This document shows, in pieces, positions 53,836 through 63,290 of a stretch of 64,000 nt of DNA; the first letter of the stretch is position 1, and the number at the start of each line of letters is the position of its first letter. The notes under the pieces are model-generated. The model did no database searches and had not been told where the DNA came from. It worked only from the letters and a program-made list of their open reading frames with translations. This DNA comes from an uncultured Sphingomonadaceae bacterium (GTDB taxonomy: Bacteria > Pseudomonadota > Alphaproteobacteria > Sphingomonadales > Sphingomonadaceae), in the NCBI GenBank assembly GCA_947494305.1, contig CANLUL010000002.1, positions 124,001 through 188,000 of the forward strand, written 5' to 3'. The position numbers were made by a program, and so were the translations under genes.

Positions 53836-55446
53836 ATGGCGCAACTATCTGGAATCGGCCGGCTCAGCATAGGTCCTGCGCCCTTTGGCGTGGCGGCGGC
53901 ATTGCTATGCACATTGCCGGTGTTGGCTCTAGCTTTCATGGCGCTTTCCGGTGGCGGTGAACATTTAGAACATCTGGTCGAAACACAGCTAGCTGAATAT
54001 GCAACCAACTCCATATTGCTGATCATCTCAACGATCATCGGTACGTTGCTTCTCGGTATTCCTTCAGCCTGGTTAATTGCCCGCCATGAGTTTCCAGGCC
54101 GCCGGCTTTTCCTGATTGCATTACCGCTTCCATTGGCGATGCCCAGCTATATTGCGGCCTACGCATGGATGGCAATGACAATGGCGGGTGGTCCCGTCCA
54201 TAACGCCAGTGCTGGACTATTCCCCACTGTCGGCGGTATCGCTGGCGCTGCATTTGTGTTTTCGGTTTGTCTATATCCCTATATTTTCCTGCTCGCGCGG
54301 CAGGCGTTTGAGAATCTTGGCATGAAGAGCTTTGAGGCGGCACGCACATTGGGAGCTTCTCCATGGCGCGCGTTCCGGTCGGTTTCTCTGCCACTTGCTC
54401 GTCCGGCCATCATGGCTGGCACAGCATTGGTGGTAATGGAAACGTTGGCCGACTATGGGACGGTAGATTTTCTGGGCACACCGACCTTCACCGTTGGAAT
54501 CTTACGCGCCTGGATCTCCTTCGGCGATCCGGAAGCCGCAGCTCGTCTAGCTATGATCCTGCTGCTGTTCACTCTTCTGGTCTTCGGTGGAGAAAAACTA
54601 TGGCGTCGTGGTCAGAGTGTCGCTGAAATGGGAGGACGCACCAAACCGGCTCGGCGAGAGACGCTATCGCTTAGAGCCAGAGTCATTGCGATATTGTGTT
54701 GCTCAGTTCCGGTTCTATTTGGACTTGTTGCACCCGTCTGGATGTTGGTCACGCTGGCGCTGGACACCCAAACAGCCCGATCTCCTTTTGAGGCATTTCA
54801 AGGTACGGTGATAGTGGCTTCCCTATCCGCACTGATCGCCGTTGGTTTAGGTCTGGGTGCAGCTTATGCCGCACGTTCTGGCGGTTGGTTTGCAAAGGCA
54901 TCTGTACAAGCAGCACATGTTGGTTACGCTGTTCCCGGAGCAGTAGCGGCATTGGGGGTCATAGCAATTTTAGCTTTGTTCCAGAACCTTCTTGATCTTG
55001 CCATTGGTCCGGCTGCCCCGCTACTCGCGGGTGGCGGTATCATCGCATTGCTATTTGCCTATCAGGCACGTTTTGCGGCGGCAGCCATTGGCCCGTGTGA
55101 AAGCGCGCTTACCCGAATAACGCCAAGCATGGATCATGCCGCGCGATCCCTGGGAGCAAGCCGCTGGTCGGTTATTCGGCGTGTGCATGCGCCCATGGCT
55201 TTTGGCGGTATTGCAACTGCGGCGTTACTAGTATTCATAGAAGTAATGAAAGAGCTCCCCGCCACGATGATCCTGCGGCCACTTGATTTTGAAACATTGG
55301 CTGTAAGTGCCCATCATTATGCGTCGGACGAACGCTTGGCCCAGGCCGCCTTGCCATCACTGCTGCTTGTGGGACTGGGTATACCCATCATGCTATTGGT
55401 AAGTTGGCTCATGGCCAAACAGCAACAGGACGGAACGCATTCATGA
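53836..55446 (+). CDS. fbpB: Fe(III) ABC transporter permease
   Basis: A 536-residue fused permease with two homologous halves, each of about six membrane helices with an EAA loop. The loops are FEAARTLGASPWRAFRSVSLP (about 167-187) and DHAARSLGASRWSVIRRVHAP (near 440). Such duplicated permeases are typical of the FbpB family. Its stop overlaps the ATPase start in ATGA. Confidence 0.92.
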   Translation: MAQLSGIGRLSIGPAPFGVAAALLCTLPVLALAFMALSGGGEHLEHLVETQLAEYATNSILLIISTIIGTLLLGIPSAWLIARHEFPGRRLFLIALPLPLAMPSYIAAYAWMAMTMAGGPVHNASAGLFPTVGGIAGAAFVFSVCLYPYIFLLARQAFENLGMKSFEAARTLGASPWRAFRSVSLPLARPAIMAGTALVVMETLADYGTVDFLGTPTFTVGILRAWISFGDPEAAARLAMILLLFTLLVFGGEKLWRRGQSVAEMGGRTKPARRETLSLRARVIAILCCSVPVLFGLVAPVWMLVTLALDTQTARSPFEAFQGTVIVASLSALIAVGLGLGAAYAARSGGWFAKASVQAAHVGYAVPGAVAALGVIAILALFQNLLDLAIGPAAPLLAGGGIIALLFAYQARFAAAAIGPCESALTRITPSMDHAARSLGASRWSVIRRVHAPMAFGGIATAALLVFIEVMKELPATMILRPLDFETLAVSAHHYASDERLAQAALPSLLLVGLGIPIMLLVSWLMAKQQQDGTHS

Positions 55447-56471
55447 GTGAAATTGTCATTCGAGCACGCGGCCTTCAAAAATCCTGGCGCGGCCGAGCTG
55501 TACTGGACACGGTGGACCTCGATCTGAAGCGCGGTAAAGTCTGCGCCGTACTAGGTCCCTCCGGCACCGGAAAATCAACGCTTTTGAGAGTTATTGCTGG
55601 ACTGGAGACCATCGAGTCCGGTCAAGTATCCGGCTTGGATTCGGTACTAACTGAAGGCAGGATCAGGGTACCACCTGAACATCGGAATATCGGCCTAGTC
55701 TTTCAGGATTTTTCTCTGTTCCCGCATCTAACGGCCATGGACAATGTGCTATTTGGCCTAAAAAGTGGCTCCGCCGCTGCTCGTAGAGAACAAGCGATGG
55801 ATCATTTGGCTTCGGTGGAAATGGCCGACAAGGCTGGTGCGTATCCCCATACGCTTTCGGGCGGAGAGCAGCAGCGTGTGGCCCTAGCCCGCGCGCTCGC
55901 GCCCCAGCCTGATGTGGTTTTGCTGGATGAAGCTTTTTCAGGATTGGATGCCAAACTGAGAGCGTCTTTGCGCGATACCGCGCTAAAGGCTCTTAAAGAA
56001 TCTGGCGCGGCGGTGCTGGTCGTTACCCATGATGCAGAAGAGGCCATGTTCATGGCAGATGAGCTTGCCCTCATGGTTGGCGGAGGGATCATCCAGTCAG
56101 GGCCGCCTGAGCAAGTCTATCTCAAACCCAATTCTCTCGATGCAGCACGGTTGCTAGGAGAGGTAAACAGTTGGACCGGACCCTTGAAAAGCGGGAAGCT
56201 CACGTCTCCTTTTGGCATATTCAAATCCGAACTATCCGCAGATAGGAGCGTAGCCACGGTGCTGGTTCGCCCAGAAGCTTTAAACCTTGTTCCCAGCGAC
56301 AAAGGACAATTCACGGTTATCGAATCACATCCTTTAGGCGCCCAGATAGCCGTGAAGGTCGAGGCATCAACGGGCGAAGTCTGGCATTCACGCATGCCAA
56401 TAGGCAAAATTTTTGCACCCGGTGACACGGTTGAAATCAGTCTAGACAACAATCTGGTCACGATTGTGTAG
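55443..56471 (+). CDS. fbpC: Fe(III) ABC transporter ATP-binding protein
   Basis: A 342-residue ABC ATPase. Walker A is GPSGTGKST (38-46), Q-loop VFQDFSLFPH, signature [15 protein letters not shown], Walker B VVLLDEAFSGLD and H-loop VVTHD. A C-terminal TOBE-like domain follows (about 240-342). ATG 55443 is chosen for its overlap with the permease stop; the open frame extends 13 codons upstream inside that gene. Confidence 0.92.
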   Translation: MSEIVIRARGLQKSWRGRAVLDTVDLDLKRGKVCAVLGPSGTGKSTLLRVIAGLETIESGQVSGLDSVLTEGRIRVPPEHRNIGLVFQDFSLFPHLTAMDNVLFGLKSGSAAARREQAMDHLASVEMADKAGAYPHTLSGGEQQRVALARALAPQPDVVLLDEAFSGLDAKLRASLRDTALKALKESGAAVLVVTHDAEEAMFMADELALMVGGGIIQSGPPEQVYLKPNSLDAARLLGEVNSWTGPLKSGKLTSPFGIFKSELSADRSVATVLVRPEALNLVPSDKGQFTVIESHPLGAQIAVKVEASTGEVWHSRMPIGKIFAPGDTVEISLDNNLVTIV

Positions 56472-56596
56472 TTTTGGTTAATACTGATTGATAAAAGTAC
56501 CAAATAGGTTTATCCGTGTGATTCATTCTGATTTCGGTTTGTTTACCAGTTCATGCTAAGGCGGCTCCGTCACAAATATCAAGGAACGCACGCCAC

Positions 56597-57604
56597 ATGG
56601 CCGCAACGGAAAAGTTCAGTCCGGTTTTAGTAACAGGAGCCGCCGGTTTCATTGGGCATGCGGTGTCGCAGCGATTGATAGAGCGCGGCGAAGTTGTGAT
56701 CGGGATTGACAATCTAAATGATTATTATGACCCAAAGTTGAAACAGGCCCGTCTGTCCAACTTGACGGGGCTGGAAAATTTCCAGTTTGAAGAAATGGAC
56801 ATTTCAAACGAAGAAGCGATCAGATCTTTGGTTGCGGACAACAAGATAACACGCATCATCCATCTCGCCGCACAGGCGGGTGTCCGCTACAGCATTGACA
56901 ATCCGTTTGCCTATCAAAAGTCCAATTTGCAGGGCCATTTGTCGCTTCTTGAGGCCAGCCGTCATGCTGAAAATTTCGAACATCTGGTCTATGCTTCTTC
57001 CAGTTCTGTTTATGGGGACAAACCGATGGGCGGCGAGGGTTTTACCGAAGAAGAACCAGCCACGGACCCGGTTTCGCTATATGCAGCAACAAAACGCTCC
57101 TGCGAATTGATGAGCCAATCCTACGCCAAACTATATGGCTTTCCACAGACGGGATTACGGTTTTTCACCGTCTATGGACCATGGGGTCGCCCCGATATGG
57201 CCTATTTTGGCTTCACCCAAAAAATTCTGGCTGGCAAACCAATCGAAGTCTACGGCGAGGGAAAAATGGCCCGGGATTTCACCTATATAGACGATATTGT
57301 GGACGGCATATTGGGTGCGCTGGACAATCCACCGGAAAAAGGTGACCACCGGGTACTGAATATCGGTGATAGCCGTCCAGTTGGCTTGATGGACATGATC
57401 AAAGCGCTGGAAAATGCGCTAGGTATCGAAGCGGAAAAGATCATGCGGTCGATGCAGCCGGGAGATGTGACATCCACCTATGCTGATGTGTCAAAGCTTC
57501 ATGCCTTAACTGGGTATATGCCGAAAGTGATGCTCGAAGACGGGCTCGAACGCTTTGTCCAATGGTATCGGGACTTTTACGGCAATCTGCCGCCCGAAGG
57601 CTGA
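56597..57604 (+). CDS. UDP-glucuronate 4-epimerase
   Basis: A 335-residue extended SDR. GAAGFIGHA near residue 14 binds NAD, and IDNLNDYYDPKLKQARLSNL is the hallmark of UDP-glucuronate epimerases (CapI/LpsL group). SLYAATKRSCELM holds Tyr and Lys of the active site, and VYGEGKMARDFTYIDDIV the sugar-binding end. It makes UDP-galacturonate for surface polysaccharide. It stands outside the polysaccharide locus, between the iron transporter and fatty-acid genes. Confidence 0.92.
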   Translation: MAATEKFSPVLVTGAAGFIGHAVSQRLIERGEVVIGIDNLNDYYDPKLKQARLSNLTGLENFQFEEMDISNEEAIRSLVADNKITRIIHLAAQAGVRYSIDNPFAYQKSNLQGHLSLLEASRHAENFEHLVYASSSSVYGDKPMGGEGFTEEEPATDPVSLYAATKRSCELMSQSYAKLYGFPQTGLRFFTVYGPWGRPDMAYFGFTQKILAGKPIEVYGEGKMARDFTYIDDIVDGILGALDNPPEKGDHRVLNIGDSRPVGLMDMIKALENALGIEAEKIMRSMQPGDVTSTYADVSKLHALTGYMPKVMLEDGLERFVQWYRDFYGNLPPEG

Positions 57605-57712
57605 CTAACATCAAAACTAATTGACCAGTTAAACTGTCCTGATTAGACGCTGGCTGCAACGTCGTGCGTATATTCGCACGCCATCATGACGCCAATAATC
57701 AGGATAATTCTC

Positions 57713-58873
57713 ATGCGAAAATTTACCGAAGAACAGCATATGTTTCGCGATGCTTATCGCCGTTTTCTGGCCGATGAGGTCGCGCCGCATATGCCCAAAT
57801 TCCGCGAAGAGGGTATTGTTGACCGAGAAATATTCAAAAAGGCAGGCGATCAGGGCTTCCTGATGATCTGGCCCGATGAAAAATATGGCGGTCTGGGCGA
57901 TTGGGATTTTCGCTATGAGCAGATCATCATCGAAGAAGCAGCCCGAGCCGGGTGCCATGAATGGTATGCGACTTTGCATAGCCGTTTGGTGGGCCCCTAT
58001 TTCCGGAATATCGGCAATGAAGAACAGCGCGAACGCTTCCTGCCCAAATGTGTGAGCGGTGAAACCATTCTCGCGGTTGCCATGACCGAACCGGGTGCGG
58101 GCAGCGATCTGTCTGGCATGAAATCGAATGCTAAGGATATGGGCGATCACTATCTGCTCAATGGATCCAAGACTTATATTTCCAATGGCATCAATGCAGA
58201 TGTAGTCATCGTCGCGGCGAAGCTGGATGGTGAAGAAAGCAAACACGCCATGGTCTTGCTGATCGTCGAGCGCGGCATGGAAGGCTTTGAGCGGGGTCGC
58301 AATCTCGACAAAATGGGCCAGTCGGCTCAGGATACCGCCGAACTGTTTTTCAACAATGTGAAAATTCCCAAGGAAAATGTTCTGGGTGAACCTGGCAAAG
58401 GCTTTGTCCATCTGATGGAAGGTCTCGCCGAAGAGCGGCTGATCGGCATGGTGCAATATGGTGCTTCTGCACGTCATGCTTTCGATGTCACTCGTGATTT
58501 TGTCATGGATCGCGATGTGTTCGGCAAAAAGCTGTCGGATATGCAGAATACACAGTTCAAGATGGCCGAGCTGGACGCAAAAATCGACATATATCAAACC
58601 TATGTCGATCATTGTGTCGAACAGCATAATCAGGGTCTGCTCACCGCCAATATGGCTGCCAAAGGCAAGATGGTCGGCAGCGAGCTGGAATGGGAGATGG
58701 TCGATCTGGGCGTCCAGCTTCATGGCGGCGCAGGCTATATGAAAGAATATGAGATCTGCCGGATGTTCCTTGATGCGCGCGTTAGCCGCATTTATGCGGG
58801 GTCGAGTGAAATCATGCGCTACATCGTTGGCCGCGATGTGTTCAGCCAAAAATATCAATCCATGCTCGAATAG
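57713..58873 (+). CDS. acyl-CoA dehydrogenase
   Basis: An FAD enzyme of 386 residues that oxidises acyl-CoA to enoyl-CoA, the first step of beta-oxidation. VAMTEPGAGSDLSGMKSNA is the FAD/substrate signature and LHGGAGYMKEYEICRMFLDARVS, near the end, carries the active-site region. YAGSSEIMRYIVGR is the C-terminal family motif. ATG 57713 starts MRKFTEEQHMFRDAYR, the usual N-terminus; ATG 57686 is in frame but adds nine atypical residues. Chain length is not predictable. Confidence 0.93.
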   Translation: MRKFTEEQHMFRDAYRRFLADEVAPHMPKFREEGIVDREIFKKAGDQGFLMIWPDEKYGGLGDWDFRYEQIIIEEAARAGCHEWYATLHSRLVGPYFRNIGNEEQRERFLPKCVSGETILAVAMTEPGAGSDLSGMKSNAKDMGDHYLLNGSKTYISNGINADVVIVAAKLDGEESKHAMVLLIVERGMEGFERGRNLDKMGQSAQDTAELFFNNVKIPKENVLGEPGKGFVHLMEGLAEERLIGMVQYGASARHAFDVTRDFVMDRDVFGKKLSDMQNTQFKMAELDAKIDIYQTYVDHCVEQHNQGLLTANMAAKGKMVGSELEWEMVDLGVQLHGGAGYMKEYEICRMFLDARVSRIYAGSSEIMRYIVGRDVFSQKYQSMLE

Positions 58874-58926
58874 TTTAAAGTGAAGGCTTGGCGGCATTCG
58901 TGCGAGTCGGCAACCAACAAGTTGAC

Positions 58927-58938
58927 GTTTACGTAAAC
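58927..58938. promoter_or_regulatory. 12-base palindrome GTTTACGTAAAC upstream of the thiolase
   Basis: A perfect palindrome lies 75 bases before the thiolase start and just ahead of a possible -35 (TTGACT, 58942-58947). TTTACG/CGTAAA half-sites recall operators described for regulators of fatty-acid and branched-chain amino-acid breakdown, but I cannot name the protein. It is a likely control point for the thiolase-FadB pair. Confidence 0.45.
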
Positions 58939-59012
58939 TGCTTGACTGTGTTGCAACGCAGCATTATTTAGACATTCAACCTTCCAATTGTTCCAAGAAA
59001 AGGAATTCTCCC

Positions 59013-60227
59013 ATGACCGAAGCTTTTATTTATGACGCTGTGCGCAGTCCGCGCGGCAAGGGACGTAGCGATGGTTCGCTGCATGAAATTACAGCGCTTG
59101 ATTTGGCATCGCAGGTATTGGCATCGGTTAATGACCGCAATGGTCTGGAAGGCAATGAAGTAGAAGACGTCGCCTTTGGTTGCGTTGCTCCTGTTGGCGA
59201 ACAAGGCGCGGTGATCAGTCGCTCCGCCGTTCTCAAAGCGGGTTATGCGGAAACAACATCGGCCATTCAGGTAAACCGCTTCTGTGGTTCGGGTCTCGAA
59301 GCCGTCAACTTGGCAGCTGCCAAAGTGAAAGCTGGTGAAACCGATCTGGCTGTTGGCGGCGGTATCGAATCCATGTCCCGCGTGCCGATGGGTAGCGATG
59401 GTATGGGTGGTATGGCCGATCCGACTTTGGTGTTTCAGGAATATTTTGTGCCGCAAGGAATCTCGGCCGATCTGATCGCTACCAAATATGGATATAGCCG
59501 TGACGATGTGGACGCCTATGCGGTCGAAAGCCAGAAGCGTGCGAAAACCGCATGGGACGAAAACCGGTTTGCAAAATCCATCCTTCCGATCAAGGATGTA
59601 ATCGGTGAAACGATTTTGGACCATGACGAGTTTATGCGACCAGAAACCAATATGCAGTCATTGGGTGCACTAAACCCGTCATTCCAGGGCATGGGCGAAC
59701 AAATGCCCGGCTTCAATGATGTCGCGATCCTGAAACATCCTGATGTCGAGAAAATGAACCATGTCCACCATGCCGGAAACAGCTCTGGCATCGTTGATGG
59801 TTCTGCCGCTGTACTGGTTGGCAATGAATTGGCTGGCGAAAAATACGGTCTGAAACCGCGCGCCCGGATCGTATCGATGGCAGCGATTGGTTCCGAACCA
59901 ACCATCATGTTGACTGGACCAGAGTTCGCGGCACAAAAAGCGCTTGATCGTGCTGGCATGACCAAGAATGATATTGATGTCTGGGAACTCAATGAGGCAT
60001 TTGCAGCAGTTGTCCTGCGCTTCATGGAAGCCATGGATGTCGATCATAGCGATATGAACGTCAACGGCGGCGCGATTGCCATGGGTCACCCTCTTGGTGC
60101 AACCGGTGCAATGATCCTTGGTACGGTACTTGACGAGCTAGAGCGTTCGAACAAGCAAACCGCGTTGTCGACGCTTTGTATCGGTGGCGGCATGGGCATT
60201 GCCACCATTATCGAGCGTGTGAACTAG
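59013..60227 (+). CDS. fadA: acetyl-CoA C-acyltransferase (thiolase)
   Basis: A thiolase of 404 residues that cleaves 3-ketoacyl-CoA at the end of each beta-oxidation round. Cys91 in [12 protein letters not shown] is the nucleophile, [15 protein letters not shown] carries the active His, and Cys389 in TLCIGGGMG the general base. AGGAATTCTCCC precedes the start. fadB follows after 49 bases, so the two probably form the trifunctional complex. Confidence 0.93.
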   Translation: MTEAFIYDAVRSPRGKGRSDGSLHEITALDLASQVLASVNDRNGLEGNEVEDVAFGCVAPVGEQGAVISRSAVLKAGYAETTSAIQVNRFCGSGLEAVNLAAAKVKAGETDLAVGGGIESMSRVPMGSDGMGGMADPTLVFQEYFVPQGISADLIATKYGYSRDDVDAYAVESQKRAKTAWDENRFAKSILPIKDVIGETILDHDEFMRPETNMQSLGALNPSFQGMGEQMPGFNDVAILKHPDVEKMNHVHHAGNSSGIVDGSAAVLVGNELAGEKYGLKPRARIVSMAAIGSEPTIMLTGPEFAAQKALDRAGMTKNDIDVWELNEAFAAVVLRFMEAMDVDHSDMNVNGGAIAMGHPLGATGAMILGTVLDELERSNKQTALSTLCIGGGMGIATIIERVN

Positions 60228-60276
60228 GCGTCACGCAACCTCCGGCATCCAACTACAATTCTAGCAGGACAGAAAA

Positions 60277-62469
60277 ATGACTTACGAAACACTTTCTATC
60301 GACATTGACAGCGATGGCATCGCCCTTGTCACCATTGACGTTCCCGGAAAACCAATGAACGTCTGGGACGACGCACTGATGGAAGAATTCCCGAAATTCG
60401 TTGATGAATTTATCAGCAATGACGACATCAAAGGCGCCGTTCTGGTGTCTGGCAAGAAATCGGGCTTTCTCGCTGGCGCCGATCTCAACATGCTCGGCTC
60501 TTCCGAAGCGCAAACCACAAAAGAAGCCTTTGAAATGGCTTGGGGTCTGAACGCCAACTTGCGGCGCATGGAAACCGGCGGGCATAGTGCCAAGGACTTG
60601 TTGAAAGGCAAAGCTCACGCCAAACCCGTTGCCTGTGCCTTGCATGGCCTTGCATTAGGCGGTGGCCTCGAGCTGGCTTTGGCTTGCCACTATCGTGTTT
60701 GTTCGGACAATCCAAAGATACAGCTTGGCCTACCCGAAGTGCAGGTTGGCCTCCTTCCCGGTGGCGGCGGCACACAGCGCCTTCCTCGTTTGGCCGGTTT
60801 GCAGGCAGCTGGCATGGCCATTATGATGGGTCAGCCAATGAACCCTCAGACTGCTCTTGCACAAAATGTCGTTAATGAAGTCGTGCCGCATGATGAAGTG
60901 ATCGACAAGGCCAAAGCCTGGGTAAAAGCCAATCCTAAAGCAGCTGCGCCTTGGGACAAGAAAGGTTTCAAATTCCCCGGTGGCGCTGGCTCCATGGATC
61001 CGCGCGCGGTACCACTGTACATGGGATCCTCAGCCCTGGCGTTAAAACAATCCAAGGGCAATTATGAAGCGGTGAAAGCCATCCTGTCCTGCCTCTATGA
61101 GGGTTCGATGTTACCGATGGATACAGCTCTTCGGGTGGAATCAAAATATTTCACCAAACTGCTTTCTGGTCCACAAGCCAAGAATATGATCCGCACATTG
61201 TTCATCAACAAGCAAGCCGCCGATAAAGGCGCCGGTCGCCCCGAAGGTATCCCGCCGAGCGACATTAAGACGGTTGGCGTTCTGGGCGCTGGCCTGATGG
61301 GTTCGGGCATCACCCATGTCACCGCAAAAGGTGGCATGGATGTCATCGTCCTCGACCGCAATATGGAAGAAGCGCAAAAGGCCGTCGACTACAGCCAGAA
61401 GATTATGGACAAGCGTAAGGCTCGTGGCAAAGCGACCCAAGAAAAAGTCGATGCCTTCATGGCCCGGATCAAACCGACTGATAATTATGACGATCTCAAA
61501 GATGTCGACCTGATCATCGAGGCGGTATTTGAACGTCCGGATGTCAAAGCCGATGTGATCAAGAAAACCGAAGCGGTTATTCGCGATGATGTCATCTTTG
61601 CGTCAAACACCTCGACTTTGCCGATCACAGGCCTGGCGAAAAACAGCCAACGCCCAAAACAGTTTATCGGCATGCACTTTTTCTCTCCCGTAGAAAAAAT
61701 GCCTTTGCTCGAGATTATCCCGGGCGAGGAAAGCGGTGACAAAGCACTGGCCGTTGCACTCGATTACAACAAGAAAATTCGCAAGACGCCGATTGTTGTA
61801 AAGGATGTGCGCGGCTTCTTCACCAACCGTGTCTTCCCGCCATATGCCAATGAAGCGGCGATGATGGTCACCGAGGGTGTGAGCATGGCACTAATCGAGA
61901 ATGTTGCAGCCAGCATGGGCATGCCGATTGGTCCGCTCGCGGTGGTTGACGAAACCACGTTGCAGCTGGGCTATGATGTCATGCAGTCGACCAAAGAAGA
62001 AATGGGTGACGATTATAAGCCGACCGGCATGGAAGATTTCTTTGAGCTGATGGTCAAGAAGATTGACCGGCGCGGACGGCGTTTTGGTGGCGGTTTTTAC
62101 GAGTATGACAGCGATGGCAATAAAGTTGGTCTCTGGAAAGGCATGACCGATCACTATCCGCTCGCTGATCCGCAGCCCGACCCGCAAGAAGTAAGACAGC
62201 GTCTGATGTACATCCAGTTGATCGCCACCGCACAATGTTATGACGAAGGCGTTGTTTCGGATCCACAAAGCGCAGATTTAGGTGCAATTTTTGGCTGGGG
62301 CTTCCCGCCCTATACCGGCGGCCCGATGAGTGAAATCGATACCATAGGCGTTGAGAATTTCGTGCGCGAAGCCGATCGTCTGGCCCAGCAATATGGCGAG
62401 CGGTTCAAACCACCTATGTCGTTCCGCGAAAAAGCAGATGCTGGCGAAAGCTTTTACAAAGCGGCCTAA
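60277..62469 (+). CDS. fadB: multifunctional enoyl-CoA hydratase / 3-hydroxyacyl-CoA dehydrogenase
   Basis: A 730-residue fusion. Residues about 1-200 are an enoyl-CoA hydratase with FLAGADLNML (oxyanion hole) and Glu132 (GGGLELAL) and Glu154 (GLPEVQVGLLPGGGGTQRL). From about 325 a 3-hydroxyacyl-CoA dehydrogenase begins GVLGAGLMGSGITHV, with MHFFSPVEKMPLLEI as its active-site histidine region and two C-terminal HCDH domains. It completes the pathway with the neighbouring dehydrogenase and thiolase. A bidirectional terminator follows. Confidence 0.95.
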   Translation: MTYETLSIDIDSDGIALVTIDVPGKPMNVWDDALMEEFPKFVDEFISNDDIKGAVLVSGKKSGFLAGADLNMLGSSEAQTTKEAFEMAWGLNANLRRMETGGHSAKDLLKGKAHAKPVACALHGLALGGGLELALACHYRVCSDNPKIQLGLPEVQVGLLPGGGGTQRLPRLAGLQAAGMAIMMGQPMNPQTALAQNVVNEVVPHDEVIDKAKAWVKANPKAAAPWDKKGFKFPGGAGSMDPRAVPLYMGSSALALKQSKGNYEAVKAILSCLYEGSMLPMDTALRVESKYFTKLLSGPQAKNMIRTLFINKQAADKGAGRPEGIPPSDIKTVGVLGAGLMGSGITHVTAKGGMDVIVLDRNMEEAQKAVDYSQKIMDKRKARGKATQEKVDAFMARIKPTDNYDDLKDVDLIIEAVFERPDVKADVIKKTEAVIRDDVIFASNTSTLPITGLAKNSQRPKQFIGMHFFSPVEKMPLLEIIPGEESGDKALAVALDYNKKIRKTPIVVKDVRGFFTNRVFPPYANEAAMMVTEGVSMALIENVAASMGMPIGPLAVVDETTLQLGYDVMQSTKEEMGDDYKPTGMEDFFELMVKKIDRRGRRFGGGFYEYDSDGNKVGLWKGMTDHYPLADPQPDPQEVRQRLMYIQLIATAQCYDEGVVSDPQSADLGAIFGWGFPPYTGGPMSEIDTIGVENFVREADRLAQQYGERFKPPMSFREKADAGESFYKAA

Positions 62470-62489
62470 CGCGAACTATCTGAAACTAG

Positions 62490-62520
62490 AAAAAGGGCTC
62501 CCATTGAGGAGCCCTTTTTT
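62490..62520. terminator. bidirectional rho-independent terminator between fadB and the TetR gene
   Basis: GGGCTCC and GGAGCCC form a perfect 7-base stem with a 6-base loop, flanked by A5 on the left and T6 on the right. It can end fadB transcripts and, read on the other strand, those of the TetR gene, whose TAA lies in the T run. Confidence 0.9.
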
Positions 62521-63223
62521 ATGACAGCAGCTGATCGAGCTTTGCTTCAATCCGGTTTAATTGTTCGGAGCTCTTTTCCATATCGGATGGTTGATCCGAT
62601 GTACCAAAATGATTGGCAAACAAGGCGATCAAATTGTCTATCACCGGTTTTTGAGGCCGGTCATTACCTTTGGTGTCGGCCACCACTTCAATCGACCGGG
62701 CACTATACTCAAGCGTTCCGTAAAATACATCGCGCGCATGCCAAAGCAAAAATTCCGGGCGAAATTCGCCGCGGTCCTGGCCGCGGCGAAAAATCTCGTC
62801 AAATACCGAAACATATTGGCGAAGATGGTCGCGAGACACGCTGACCTCACTATTATTGCGCCGAAGCGCGAACGACAGGTTTATGAAATCTGCATTTCGA
62901 ATCACAATTTCCAGATGATAGGTCGCCAGTGCATCCAGCCGCTTTATCGCCTCTGGCGCCTTGACGCCCGCCATCACGTTGCGAGCTTCTAGGGTTAGTC
63001 CATCCCAGAATTGCTGCAATACTGCGAGCATCAATTCGGCCTTGGATTCGTAGTAACTGTAGATCGTGCCTTCACCCACACCGGCTGTCTTGGCGATTTC
63101 GGACATCCGGGCGCCATCAAATCCATTGTCGACAAAAACCGAGCGGGCGGCATGTAATATAGCGGCTTCTTTCCGCTCCAGCTTGTCGCGCTGTGTTTCA
63201 ACTTGAACGGCTTTGCTGGCCAA
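62519..63223 (-). CDS. TetR-family transcriptional regulator
   Basis: A regulator of 234 residues with an N-terminal HTH (AILHAARSVFVDNGFDGARM, IAKTAGVGEGTIYSYYESKAEL) and an all-helical ligand domain. The frame is open to 63316, but that would run into the divergent gene. TTG 63223 has GGAG six bases upstream and is chosen. A polar C-terminal helix (about 215-234) extends past the usual fold. Its position beside fadAB and divergent from an AtuA gene suggests control of acyl-CoA or terpenoid breakdown. Confidence 0.88.
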   Translation of the reverse strand: MASKAVQVETQRDKLERKEAAILHAARSVFVDNGFDGARMSEIAKTAGVGEGTIYSYYESKAELMLAVLQQFWDGLTLEARNVMAGVKAPEAIKRLDALATYHLEIVIRNADFINLSFALRRNNSEVSVSRDHLRQYVSVFDEIFRRGQDRGEFRPEFLLWHARDVFYGTLEYSARSIEVVADTKGNDRPQKPVIDNLIALFANHFGTSDQPSDMEKSSEQLNRIEAKLDQLLS

Positions 63224-63241
63224 TTTCAGCTCCAATTGAAC

Positions 63242-63269
63242 TTGACTCGAATATATCGAGTGGTATTCA
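63242..63269 (+). promoter_or_regulatory. promoter with 6-5-6 palindromic operator between tetR and the AtuA gene
   Basis: ACTCGA-ATATA-TCGAGT (63245-63261) is a perfect inverted repeat. It overlaps a plus-strand -35 (TTGACT, 63242-63247) and sits before a -10-like TATTCA (63264-63269, 16-base spacer). It also lies 22-38 bases upstream of the TetR start. A dimeric TetR protein bound here would block both genes. Confidence 0.6.
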
Positions 63270-63290
63270 GTTTGTCTTAGGAGACTCGTA

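Noticed and set aside
57629-58897. A 422-codon open frame on the minus strand opposite the acyl-CoA dehydrogenase
   Set aside because: It is an antisense shadow of a gene with clear family motifs. Its translation is His/Phe/Ile-rich without domain features.
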